Of a stretch of DNA of 64,000 bases, positions 42,320 through 53,191 are shown in pieces. Every line of letters starts with the position of its first letter. Position 1 is the first letter of the stretch. Position numbers and translations under genes: made by a program. Source of the stretch: Notolepis coatsorum (lineage: Eukaryota > Chordata > Actinopteri > Aulopiformes > Paralepididae); NCBI GenBank assembly GCA_963971535.1, contig OZ020593.1, positions 20,650,884 through 20,714,883 on the forward strand, in the 5' to 3' direction. The notes under the pieces are model-generated. The model searched no databases. It had not been told where the DNA came from and saw only the letters and a list, made by a program, of their open reading frames with translations.

Positions 42320-45300
42320 GTAACTGCTGCTAACTAACCAGTCTGGATGCTTGGTTGTCTGTCGTTGGCTGGACTTTACACAGCGAATGTCCACTTACAG
42401 TAAAAAGGAATTTCATTTCAAACCTTTATTTAAACTCTAAAGGCAAACATCATGGGGGACCCTGAGATGTAAACAAGATGAAAGTCTTTCTCTGGTCTGC
42501 ATCCCCTTAACAATTGTGTGTATTGAGCCGTACTGTATTGTACCCATTCTGCAATCTGTTAATAACGTTTTCAATCAATCAATCACAAAACAAACTGGTC
42601 AGACTACTACTTGACCTCACCCCTAGAACCCACCTCACCCCTGCCCACTTTGACTACCTAGGATGGCTTAGAGTAGACGACACTCGACAGAGTACAGCAA
42701 CTTGCAATGGGCCTGGTCTACAAGATACACTACACCACACAGGTACCCATGTACACGTCGAAATACTTCCCAAAGGTCAGTGAGTACCACGACCACAACA
42801 CCAGAGGGAGCTCCACAAATCATGTGCAACCCAGATTCGGCTCAAACAAGGGACTAAACACATTTAGCAATTATGCCACATCAATGTGGAACGCCCTACC
42901 CACAGCCGTAAAAAAAGATGTGAATCACTACCCACCTTCAAAACAGCTCTTAACACATCCAGCGCCAAAAACGCTGTCCAGCGTTATTGGCCGCCATGCG
43001 TTGTCTGCCAGGATCGCTGTACAGTGTTTTTGAGATCAATATTTAATTTTTTCGCCATGGCATTCATAATTCATATACCCACCCCCGGTGCTGCAGCTGG
43101 ACCTTAGATGTGACTGCAACAACTGTGGATGGTCGGGCGAGTTACACTCGCCAACAGGATGTGCCATCAGTGCATCGATGAAACTCATCCGGCAGTCACA
43201 TCTCGTTTACGGGACTCCCGACAGACACTATGTACATAATGGATTGCTTTCTAAACTTAATAATCAATATGATTTTGGCGTTTATTGCGACATACAAACC
43301 GGAAATGGACCTAGGCGATCGGCGTCGTATAATTGGGATCTTTCACCGCCAGTCTCATTGGCCCATGGTAAGAGGAATATAACGTTATTTTCAACCCGAT
43401 TGTGCATAACCCCTGGCTGGCAATGTGTTAAAGAGCACCTACGGGAGGTTGCAATTCGAAACTGGCCACCGTAAATGTCCAAACCCAACCCCCCCCACCT
43501 TCTCCTAATAGACAGTCTCCTCCCCACCGTATGTATTATATTTTCTTCCCAACGTATGTATATTTTCTCTCCTACCCACCCCCTCCTAATGTACAGTCTC
43601 CTCCCCATCATATATTCTCTGTTAGGATCTATGTGTAACAGTACTGTATATTTGCATATCTTATATCACAAATGTAACAGTACTATATACATGTATGTCC
43701 CGGACCCTATGCCATAGATGTTGTGTATGTCATAAATGTCACTATGAATTGAAAATGGGGGACCCTGATGTAGTTGTCATTCATTCATTCACAACCGACG
43801 TTACCCCCATTTACAGTCACGTCAAGTGTACATAGAGATGCAACAATAAGATAACAAGACGAGGCAAAAAGCAAGGATAACAAATAAATTAAAACACGTA
43901 CAACTTGATTGACAAAGGTTGGAGATGAAGGTTTTAAACTCTGCAACAGAGGGGAGAGTCTCAAGCTTTAAGGACAGCAAAATGCCGATTTACCCTGTTC
44001 AGAGCAAACTCGGGACCTTAGTTAGGACCAGCCAGTCACTAGAGCAGGTTCCAAAATTCCATTCCAATGGTGATGTAGTATAAGGAGGCAGCTTAAAAAA
44101 TGATCAAATACCAGTGTTTGTTGAATTAACGTTAGCTGTCGCTAGAGCTGCCGCGATTACCGCATTACCGCGGTATCGCTGTTACATCACGGCCACCGCA
44201 GAGTAGGCTGAATACCGCATCACCGCTGTTTTTTATAATAATAATAATGAAGTACCCTCCTCTCGTTGGGCTTGCGGCTCTGCAGATATACCCTACTCCT
44301 CCATCGAGGTTCCAAGCGACCCTATTGGCTACCAGAAAAGTCACGTGAAACATTGCAGACCACTGATTGGTCAGAAGAGAGACGCGTCACACGTTGGGAG
44401 CGTCCTGCAGTTTTTTACATCCTGAATGTCAGCCATTGATCAGAGCTCATCACAATACGGCTAATAGCGGTAGCTTTAACTCCCCGCCGGAGTGGACTAC
44501 CATCGCTCCTCGGGAGTACTAAACGAGACATAATTATTTTACTGTCTGCAACGAATGTTATAATAAAAGCCCTTCGTTCTATACACTTGTCTGATTGAAA
44601 ACTTTATTAACAGACCGCAGAATGGGACAACTCAGCACGCTCTGAGCAAAGAAAGGAACTGAGATGGTCCGGTAAATACGCTGATGTTATTGAACGTATA
44701 ACTATATAATGGTAATGCCACAAAACGAATGCCTTTATTATAAAGTAGTAACTTTATAGTAATAATAATAAGAAAGGGTCGGGGGGGGTAACCACCCCTG
44801 CCCGCGACACCGAGTGAACGGCGCACGACCAGAGGGTAAACTTCGAATCCGTGTTTCACTTTCAATAACTAATGCGTGCTTGCCGAATCCCAAACAATAT
44901 TCATGCTGCAAAGTCATCCTCTAAAGATCGACATTTAGACTAGAGGCAGGCTATATGCTATAAAAAGTAGACTACTACTAAAAAAAAAAATGCATTCAAA
45001 CTTTTTTTTTTTTTTTTTTTTTGTGCGTGCGGTAATAACCGCGCGGTAGGAAATATTTTGCAAATCTGTGCGGTAAGGAAAACATCAATACCGCGGCAGC
45101 TCTAGCTGTCGCATCTCCAATCCTTTCCTCTTTAGTCGCCATTACTCAACTGCTGATTCGAGAAACGATGCCGCTTTGCAAGTTTATACGAGTCAACGTA
45201 ACCTGTGTTGTTAAGCATCAATGCCTAGATTACAAACTAAACTCGAAATGCTTTGTGAATGTAGCAAATGTGGATAAATAGACCCACCATTAATCCAAAT

Positions 45301-46550
45301 AAACGGCCAACGTTACACCCGCATAACCGTTCATTATCACCCCCCCTCCTCTCCCATTTGATTAGTTTAGATTCGATACAAATGTATTGTCGTTAATCGT
45401 TATACAGCACAAGTACAGTACAACGAAAAGAAGTTTGGCATCCAACCAGAGTGCAAATGTAACAGTAAAGTGCAATAGTAATATACAGGTGATTAAACTG
45501 GGTATAACATTTATAAATGAGTCTACTACTGAGTTATAATGCTAATCATATGTATGTACAGAGTTGTATCAATATATGTACAGGTATAAAGAGACTATGG
45601 TAACTAGTAAGTCATACTGGCCAGCAGCGTAACCAGTAAGAGTAGATAAGGGATATGTATAGATATAGTATCTACATGTAAAAAGGATTATATGCAGGTA
45701 TGTACAGACAGATGTGGATATACAGTAAGAATATATATAGTATATAATATATATATGGTATATACAGCACTATTACATAATACATACATGCCATCCCATC
45801 ATACAGAGTTATATGGGTAGACTATAGTATGAGGTGGGTAGTTATGATTACTATGATTTACGATTACAGTTTAGGGCTCCTGTAGACAGTGAAAGTAGTA
45901 GGTAGGTATACATTGATAATAGGTGACGTGACAGACACCATGGGGTCCATGGTGGCGATGGATGTCTTGAATGATTTGAACGTTATGTCTACAGGAAGAT
46001 GTTTGTCGGAGGGCTGAGCTGGGACACGACCAAGAAGGACTTGAAAGACTACTTCTCCAAGTACGGGGACGTGGTCGACTGCACCTTGAAGCTGGACCCC
46101 ATGACGGGCCGTTCCAGGGGGTTTGGATTCGTGCTGTTCAAAGAGGCAGGGAGCGTCGACAAGGTACGGTGTCTCAAAAAGGTTCACCCGACTGTTAAAA
46201 CGAGCGCTATTGAAATCGAGTGAATTATTCTGAAAGCTGTTATTTTGGATACAGTAATTTACTCTGGGGGTTGGGAGGATGGTCAACATCGGCCACGAGA
46301 GAACAACCGCAGGAAGGGAATCCGTTTGTATGGATTAACTCTGTGACTTTTCTTTACCTGCTTATACCTCTGGAAGGTGACTGTACACAAGGACCATAGG
46401 CTTAATGGGAAAGTGATCGACCCCAAGAAGGCCAAGGCCATGAAGAGCAAGGAGCCCGTAAAGAAGATCTTCGTAGGAGGCCTCTCTTCTGACACTCCTG
46501 AAGACAAGATCAGAGACTACTTCAGTGCATATGGAGAGGTACAGCTCCTC

Positions 46551-46596
<46 letters not shown>

Positions 46597-46937
46597 TGGG
46601 TGGGTGTGTGTGTTGTGTGGTCATCACACAGCATAAGTACAATACAACAAAGAAGTTTGGCATCCAACCAGAGTGCAAATTTAACAGTAAAAAGTGCAAT
46701 AGTAATATACAATGTACAGGAGATTCAACTGGGTATAAAATATATAAATGACTACTACCGAGTAATAGTGTACAGTGATACAGGTATGAAGACATTATGG
46801 TAGTAAGTCATACAGGCCAGCAGCGTAACTAGTAATAGTTAAGGGATATGTACAGATATAGTATTTACAAATGTGTAAAAAGGATTATATGTAGGTATGT
46901 ACAGATGGATGGATGCCATGGAACAGGGGATATCTGC

Positions 46938-47001
<64 letters not shown>

Positions 47002-50000
47002 GGTATATACAGCATTATTGTATGTTATATGCCGGTGTATAAGTAGGTATATAGATCGATTATATGCAGGTATATTCATATATTCAGCTGCTCATTATTA
47101 ATGAAGCTACTTGATTTAATCATGTCTCTGTCTCAGTTGGAATCAATTGAACTTCCCATGGAAAATAAGACGGACAAAAGGAGAGGCTTCTGCTTCATAA
47201 CCTTCAAAGAGGAAGAATCGGTGAAGAAGCTCATGGAGAAAAAGTACCACAACATTGGACTGAGCAAGGTACTGTATATAAACAATAACATAAACCATCT
47301 CCTGCTTGTTCTTTTTCTTACATTATGTAAATACATGGTATCTGTGGGGTATTCAAATGTCTTAAAAAGTCTTAAATTCATAATTCTAAATGTAAGGCCT
47401 TAAAAGGTATTAAAAAGCCTTACATTTATTTTGCACAGGTATTACATTTTGGTGGGGGGCAGCCCGGCTATCGAGATTAAATAATATTACATGTGAAATG
47501 TTTTTGTATTCGAGGCTCCTGGGAGCTTGGTGCAAGAGCTTGTATGGAACCTGCAATCATTAACACATTGACCGCCACAGCAGGGGGCGCTCATACCCCA
47601 TTCATCGCCAGGTCTTTATTCAATGAATATAGTTTTAGACGGTGACATTTGTGATTGCTTAAAATATATCTTATATTATATCAATCGGTCTAATAACGCC
47701 GTCGACCCTCAGTGAGTTGCTTCTAGTCAACATGCCCAAGACAGATTGTTTTTTCTTTCATACATTTCCGTTTTATACCGCTTTGAATAGAGTATGGTTT
47801 GGGTGTTTTTCAGTAATTGCAGGAAAAAGGTGACATTTTACTGTAATCCAGTCATCACGTTGTAATTTTTCAGCTGATTATCTAATCATCCTGAAATCAA
47901 AGATAGATTATCATTAGTATGTCTCCTCGTCCATACATGAAATGACCATCGTAGCAGGGCGCTCATACTAACTCGTTTTGGCTGAGTTAGCGGGAGGGAA
48001 GTCGTGGGTGGTAATCTGGCGTTGTGGACAGCGACGCCTACAGGTCAGGTCTGGGCGCCTGCTCAGCGAAAGGCAGGAAGTGGTGAAGGCAGCGTGACCT
48101 CCCACGCGTTACACTTCACCAATGAGAGTCCTCGCTGCCAGGTGAAAAGAGAGCCGCTGGCTGTCTCTGCATGTGTCGGAGGAAGCATGTGGTGGACTTC
48201 AGGGTTCCCTTGTACCGACCAGTAGGGGGAACATGCGCACAACGACCAGGTAGGGGAGGGGGGGAATTGGCATAACGACGAAATTGGGATGGGGAGAAAA
48301 AGCATAGAAAAATCAGGCGGAGAAAAAGAAAAAAAAATAGATCAAATATGGTGTAGTGTTAAAGTGTCTAAAGTGAATGTTAGAGGTGAATGGTGAAGGG
48401 AGATCAAGGTCAACTTTATAATTTTTTTAGTCATGTTGAATGTGTTTTTCCATCAGTGTGAAATCAAGGTGGCCATGTCGAAGGAGCAGTACCAGCAGCA
48501 ACAGAACTGGGGAGGAGGAGGAGGAGGAGGAGGTAGAGGTGGATACCCCTCTGGGTCACGTGGGAGTGGTGGTAAGTAGAAAGATAATATAAGATATTCC
48601 CGGCGGTCAGGTGGCGTAGCGGAGATTGCGTTAGTCACCAACGCTGGAGACGCTGGGTTTGCGTGTTCGAATCCAGCTCCCGGCGTTGTCACCAGCTTGG
48701 CTGGCCGTTCACACTAATACAATTGGCAGTATTAGGGGGTGGGGAAAGCTGGCTGGTGGGTCCTGGGCGTTGTGGACAACGACCCCTACAGTTCGGTCGG
48801 GGTGCCTGCTCAGTGAGGGTAGGATCTGGAGAGAGGTAGTGCGGCTTCCCACACGTCGTTACACTCTCCCAGTGAGAATCTGCGCGGCCAGGCTGGCTGC
48901 CGGCTGGCTGCACATGCGTCGGAGGAAAGCATGTGACAGTCTCCGGCCTCTCGGACCAACAGTAGGGGAAAGTGCGCAACAACCAGGAAGGGGGTTGGGA
49001 ATTGGCATAACGACTAACAGTGGGATGGGAGAAAAATCGGAAAAAGGAGGGGGAAAAAGATAATAAAAAAAAAATATATATATATAAGATATTCCTTTAT
49101 TGATACCCTTGGGTCGGGCGTCAAAGCAGCATGGGGGAGGGGAGTTACAGGTATGGGCAGGGTAATAGTATGAATATAGGCAATACAATTTGATCTAAAT
49201 ATAAAAATATGAGAAAAAATAAACAGTGTAAACAATATAATTTATAATTTGAATATAATGTCAAGTTAGACTGCGCTCTCAAGATACGACACTGGGTGCT
49301 GAAATCCCATTAAGTATTATATAAAAGAAGCAGTGAAGCCAGACCAGCACTCTCAGGTTCAAAATTTTATGGCATACATTTGAATATACAAATATGAAGA
49401 AAAAATAAATAGTATAAACAAAGGTCTGTGTGCCCTATCGGTTAAATTATATGTTACAATAAATATAGGCAATAAAGAATTTGAAGAGTAAAAGTATATA
49501 CACATAACACTATACACATATAAATATGAGAAAATTAATTAATATAATACGTCTGTGTGTGGCATAGGGTTGGGTATTGTTTACTTAAAAAAAGAAATGA
49601 TCTACTTCTCTAAACTTCTTTACTTCTCTTTTTTTAATAAATACCATGCAAACACCAAATCACTAGTTTAAACTTGGCGAACGACATCTCATGTTCCACC
49701 GCTGTTACGTCCTCCTTATGGATGCTGACAGCGGCTCAGGAGGTAGAGCTGGTCGTCTGGTAATCAGAAGGGTCCCGGTTCGATTCCGGCTCCTCCTGGC
49801 AGCGTGTCCTTGAGCAAGACACCGAACCCCTAACTGCTCCCGATGAGCAGGCTGGTACCTTGCAAGGTCGCCTCCACTGTCGGTGTGTAAATCTGAGGAT
49901 GGTGCAAAGTGCTTTGGATAAAATCGCTATATAAATGCAGTAACTCTCGCTCTGTTCCCTCTGACCTGCCGCGCGCATCAAGGGGGCAAAAGGAACGTAA

Positions 50001-51006
50001 TCCTGGTCAGAACAACGGGGCAGGCTACAATATATTTGCATTTGTTAGCCATACTAGTGATCTAAACAATCAATCCATGCCAAAGCTAGATATGTAAACG
50101 GTGAAAGACTCACACTCACAGCCCTGCTGCTGATTTGGCAAAATGACATCCAGCCGTTTTAGATTGAAACTACTTTTAGTCTGGGGAGTGTCATGGTTTC
50201 TCCATAGAGCCCCGTCTTACTTCTTTAGCGCCGCAGCTCACGCAGGTAGGGGGCAACTTAGTCACGTGACTCAGTTGGTATTACTGATTGGCTCGAACAC
50301 GGTATGTTTATAAACAAGAAACACGTCTATAAACATATGGTTATTAATATTGTTTATTTTTCCATTTTCTAAATACATAGAAATGTGAGTTCAACATGTC
50401 TGTTACAGTGGGTTTTTAAAAGGGTACATGACGGTGTCAATTCAAACTGCAGGGCCCAATCAGGACTGGAACCAGGGTTACGGCAACTACTGGAATCAAG
50501 GATATGGAGATTACGGCAATTACGGCAATTACGGATACAACAATCAAGGATATGGCGGATACGGAGGATACGATTACTCTGGTTACAATAACTACTATGG
50601 AGGCGACGACTACAATAGTAAGTCATCTTATTGGTGAAGCTTACTGGCAAATTGTAAATGGATACATTTCAAGTTATGACCTATTTATAGACGGCTTTCT
50701 TTTCAATGTTGAATACTGTACATGCAATAATGGATGAATTATTAATTGTGCTTATGCTCAGTGTTTTTTGTTGCCATTGTTTGAAATGTGAATGGTAGCT
50801 ATAGCAACCTCTAAATGGGAACTACATTTTAAAATGTTATTTACATTTTTTATTTGATTAATTCCTCATTTCTAATTATAACATTTAAAAATGTTTAATT
50901 TGTGTGTGTGTGTGTGTGTGTGTGTAAAATGTATTTAGATCAACAGGTTGGATATGGCAAGTCTCCAAGGCGAGGTGGTCACCAAAACAGTTACCAGCCT
51001 TACTGA
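42039..51006 (+). CDS. hnrnpd: heterogeneous nuclear ribonucleoprotein D (AUF1)
   Basis: Seven coding exons: 42039-42319, 45995-46163, 46377-46538, 47137-47268, 48457-48571, 50453-50617, 50939-51006. Joined: 363 codons plus stop, near the 355 aa of the longest mammalian isoform. The protein binds AU-rich elements in 3'UTRs and controls mRNA decay, and shuttles between nucleus and cytoplasm. Domains: acidic, repeat-bearing N-terminus (1-94); RRM1 with MFVGGL (96-101) and RGFGFVLF (135-142); RRM2 with IFVGGL (181-186) and RGFCFITF (220-227); then Gln-rich [13 protein letters not shown], glycine/RGG segment, Tyr/Gly-rich exon 6, and C-terminus [28 protein letters not shown] and the MSKEQY motif identify D rather than DL or A/B. 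An exon equivalent to the mammalian 19-residue exon 2 was not seen in intron 1. Confidence 0.95.
42452..42588 (+). mobile_element. LINE 3' tail (family 1)
   Basis: atgggggaccctgagatgta.. to ..ttttcaatcaatcaatcac, abutting a longer LINE fragment. In hnrnpd intron 1. Confidence 0.78.
42589..43775 (+). pseudogene. LINE family 1 C-terminal fragment, split by a piggyBac-like element
   Basis: Translates as [20 protein letters not shown].., [19 protein letters not shown].., [11 protein letters not shown], then after the insertion [12 protein letters not shown], matching 59990-60410. Small frameshifts near 42682 and 42915 make it inactive. 3'UTR follows. Confidence 0.85.
42950..43431 (+). mobile_element. 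piggyBac-like element inserted in the LINE
   Basis: TTAA at 42950-42953 and 43428-43431 bound a 474-bp element with ends CACATCCAGC and GGCAATGTG. Removing it with one TTAA rejoins the LINE frame (..FKTALKEHLREV..), which fixes the boundaries. The 128-aa frame at 43088-43474 lies mainly inside it and is unrecognised. Confidence 0.85.
44135..45112. mobile_element. hAT-like non-autonomous element with 8-bp target duplication
   Basis: The 8-bp duplication gctgtcgc lies at 44135-44142 and 45105-45112; the ends TAGAGCTGCCGCG and CGCGGCAGCTCTA are perfect inverted repeats; the body is 962 bp. No transposase. It lies in hnrnpd intron 1, and nested repeat scraps include the terminal motif of the 7126-8757 element. 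Confidence 0.92.
45365..45735 (+). repeat. Dispersed repeat C (LINE-tail-like)
   Basis: ttgtcgttaatcg.., ccaaccagagtgcaaatgta, agtaaagtgcaatagtaata, then gtcatactggccagcagcgt. The same order occurs at 46620-46905 and, split, at 57908-58040 and 60894-61075. Confidence 0.7.
45995..46163 (+). CDS. hnrnpd: hnrnpd coding exon 2 (RRM1)
   Basis: Acceptor tctacag, donor gtacgg; 169 nt, the same length as in hnrnpdl. [20 protein letters not shown].. to ..GSVDK. Confidence 0.95.
46377..46538 (+). CDS. hnrnpd: hnrnpd coding exon 3
   Basis: Acceptor tctggaag, donor gtacag; 162 nt. [20 protein letters not shown].. to ..YFSAYGE. The first residues (VTVHKD) differ from the mammalian VMDQKE. Confidence 0.92.
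46554..47000. repeat. (GT)n, dispersed repeat C and (AT)n in hnrnpd intron 3
   Basis: (GT)n lies directly after exon 3 (46554-46615), repeat C at 46620-46905, and a 60-base (AT)n at 46941-47000. Confidence 0.85.
47137..47268 (+). CDS. hnrnpd: hnrnpd coding exon 4
   Basis: Acceptor tctcag, donor gtactg; 132 nt. [20 protein letters not shown].. to ..HNIGLSK. Confidence 0.95.
47560..48338. mobile_element. piggyBac-type end followed by a truncated SINE A
   Basis: TTAACACATTGACCGCC near 47562 resembles the piggyBac-like termini above, but no matching right end was found. SINE A without its tRNA head occupies 47964-48338 (+) and is almost identical to 19940-20304. Confidence 0.6.
48457..48571 (+). 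CDS. hnrnpd: hnrnpd coding exon 5
   Basis: Acceptor ccatcag, donor gtaagt; 115 nt. [18 protein letters not shown], then eight glycines and [12 protein letters not shown]. Confidence 0.93.
48589..49270 (+). mobile_element. SINE A (full length) inserted in a LINE-type tail
   Basis: SINE body 48601-49083 with 12-bp duplication ataagatattcc at 48589-48600 and 49084-49095. The host repeat (ttcctttattgatacccttg.. ggtatgggcagggtaat) continues to about 49270. It begins only 30 bp past the exon 5 donor. Confidence 0.85.
49271..49724. other. hnrnpd intron 5, AT-rich, no exon seen
   Basis: LINE-tail-like words (gtatgtaaata, caataaatataggcaataaa) recur; nothing coding. Confidence 0.4.
49725..49942 (+). 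mobile_element. tRNA-derived SINE, family B
   Basis: Forward orientation: head ggctcaggaggtagagctgg, B box ggttcgattcc, body cttgagcaagacaccgaacc, tail ctatataaatgcag. The only family B copy here on the plus strand. Confidence 0.82.
50453..50617 (+). CDS. hnrnpd: hnrnpd coding exon 6 (Tyr/Gly-rich, likely alternative)
   Basis: Acceptor actgcag, donor gtaagt; 165 nt, phase 1 at both ends. [20 protein letters not shown].. to ..GGDDYN, equivalent to the 49-residue exon that distinguishes the long AUF1 isoforms. Confidence 0.94.
50939..51006 (+). CDS. hnrnpd: hnrnpd coding exon 7 (C-terminus)
   Basis: Acceptor atttag after a (GT)n stretch. [20 protein letters not shown].. and TGA at 51004-51006. 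The exon continues to 51043, where donor gtatgt begins the 3'UTR intron. Confidence 0.94.
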
Positions 51007-51043
51007 TGTGAAAAACACACAATATAAACACACAAAAAAGCAG

Positions 51044-52391
51044 GTATGTATCAAAGACCACCTCGTGTCACAAAATAAACGTAAAAATATGTAGCTATAT
51101 TTGCTGTATGGTAACATTTTATGCATAATTATTTTTCTTCTTGTAAATTTTCTTTTCTCAGCACCCCGGAGTGCTTAACAGTAGTGGTAACATAGAGGCT
51201 TCGGTCTTGGGGTCGGTTTATTTTTAACAGCTGGCCTTCTGCTGCCTCTTTTGCTCCGATTTCTTTTAACCGTAAAGTTAACAGGTAACGTACTGCTACT
51301 ACAGTAAAAAAATGGATGTGCAAAAAAAAGATGGCGAAGGAACGGGAAGAATGTTGTCTCCTAACTCTGACATACCTTGTTTGTACCTGCCAGCGGAGCT
51401 TCCTTGCAGGCCGCAAGCTGACTCCCCCTCTCAGGTGCCCGCTCAATGCGGACCGGGTACGAGAGGCGTACGCTCTCGAATGCTGCCATTTGGTATGGTC
51501 TTCCAACATCCTGTATCAGCATTTTCTAAACTAAAGCAAAGTGGGACACGTCCAGCTTTGTCGACTTTCTTTTTCTTTTCTTCTTTACAACCTTTTTTTT
51601 TTGGGTCAACATTTTTAATGTACAAAATATTTAAAATACACATATGTAATTATGTAATTATGTCATTTTTTACAGGCCCTTACTCTCCCCTCCCCTCCCC
51701 CCTACACAAGTAATCGTTAAATATGAAAGAATAACTATTTGCTTTTCAAAGGATATGTACAGCTTTCTCTGGACTTTCCAGTTTCTTTTTGATATATGCA
51801 TTCCTAATCTTATCCGTAATGCTTGCTTTCTTTGTTTAGCCCTCGTGGCAGTAATAGCCAGTAGTCCATGAGCTAAAACCTGGTTCGTACTTGACCTGGA
51901 CGCCACAGTGTTGATGAAGTGCATTACATTTGTACTTTTGCTGTATTGTTTGTTTGTGTTACTGACAGCGATGGGGAAACTGTTCTCCTTTTTAAACCTT
52001 GTTAATTTTCCCTCTAACATTCTCTTTTTTAACCTTTTTTTGAAATATATGTGAAGACTATCACAGTATCACTTCATCTCCAGAAATTTGCTATGTAATG
52101 CTTTTCTTTAATGTGTATTTTTCCGATTTGAAGGCTTCGTTCGTTTGTTTGAGCCTTTTGGCTTTCGATGTCTTCAATTTATCGCACTTCAGGATTTCTA
52201 GCTTATGGACTAACTTAACATTTTGTTAATTCTCAAATGTTTAAAGTATTGTTCAGTGTCATTGTTTTTTTTCTTTTTATAACGGACATAAAATACACGG
52301 GGGATTTCTATGATTTCTTTATTTATTTGTGGTTTAGGCCTGCTGGGTTGTTGTTCATCCCTGGCTGATTGGTTGTGTTGTTTTCTTCTAG
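51044..52391 (+). other. hnrnpd: hnrnpd 3'UTR intron(s)
   Basis: From donor gtatgt (51044) to acceptor tcttctag (52391). Another acceptor-like ttttctcag at 51163 could define an intermediate exon. The conserved cassette block lies at 51360-51515. Confidence 0.65.
51410..51492 (+). promoter_or_regulatory. hnrnpd: Putative 3'UTR cassette (regulatory) exon of hnrnpd
   Basis: Upstream ctaac, taccttgtttgtacctgcc and ttgcaggccg are shared word for word with hnrnpdl 37175-37225. Downstream tggtatggtctt and tcctgta.cagc are also shared with 37310-37340. The interior is diverged, as expected for a regulatory rather than coding exon. Confidence 0.65.
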
Positions 52392-52910
52392 GCTTCAGGA
52401 GGATGGGAGAGTGAAGGCTGTCTTCTGAAGGAGCGCCGGGCAGAAGAGACGTGTGCGTCCCGGGTGGGAGGAGTTGAGCTGATTGTTGAAATAACAATAG
52501 AAGAAAATCACGTTTGTGTTTTTGTTGCGTCTTGCAAAGCTTTTGGATCTTTGTTGTTTTGCGTCGGAAGTAGAATATTTCAAAGATATTTCACCGTTTT
52601 ATTGAGAGGTTCACATGGTACGTTACTTAACTCCGGGTGAAGTCTGTGTGAAATGTGAAACCAAATGCTATTCGTGGATCGTTTTGTCATGTACCCAATA
52701 ACTCAGTATTGTGTTTGATTCACTACGAGCAGGATCGTATTATTTATAAAGTATTGCGTTGGCAACCGTTGATTTTGACTTTAAACTTTATTGTACTTGT
52801 CACTCAAAAATACATTTTTGTTATTACAGTATTCGACAGTCATTATGAACATATATACACTTGATGTAAAACATTAAGAAATGCATCGAAATAAAAGCAG
52901 AAATCATCAA
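52392..52910 (+). other. hnrnpd: hnrnpd last exon (3'UTR) with poly(A) signal
   Basis: Starts after tcttctag and ends after AATAAA at 52890-52895. Confidence 0.7.
52890..52895 (+). terminator. hnrnpd poly(A) signal
   Basis: AATAAA in tcgaaataaaagcag. Confidence 0.75.
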
Positions 52911-53191
52911 TCTGAAATGTGGATACTCTTTTGATACCTTGATAATGGATGCTGCATTATAGATCCCATGACTGTCTCAGGAGTGTTCTGGAAGTATTGT
53001 TGCTTCTGGTAGTTCCTACTGTGTAAACGGCACAGTGTGTTGCCCAAATCAAGTCCTGCGGATTGATTGGAATTCACCTCCACTTCCCTTTTTTAATAAT
53101 TCTATGTACTGTGACGGGAGTCTGATTTGCCATGCAATGTTTCACACCAAGACTTATTTAAACAGTGGAGGATTTACCTCAGATAGTGACA
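52911..53191. other. Intergenic between hnrnpd and the next element
   Basis: No gene or repeat recognised. Confidence 0.4.

Noticed and set aside
41840..42337. 165-aa plus frame with [15 protein letters not shown] repeats
   Set aside because: Out-of-frame reading of hnrnpd exon 1 and its 5'UTR; the D/AUF1 frame is clearly the coding one.
43088..43474. 128-aa plus frame in hnrnpd intron 1
   Set aside because: Lies inside the piggyBac-like insertion and runs out into LINE sequence; no recognisable domain, no splice context.
48601..48680. tRNA-like heads with A and B boxes as real tRNA genes
   Set aside because: No complete cloverleaf; each is followed by a SINE body, A-rich tail and target duplication, so they are SINE heads (also at 2160-2229, 19827-19900, 49725-49800, 56370-56433, 56560-56600).
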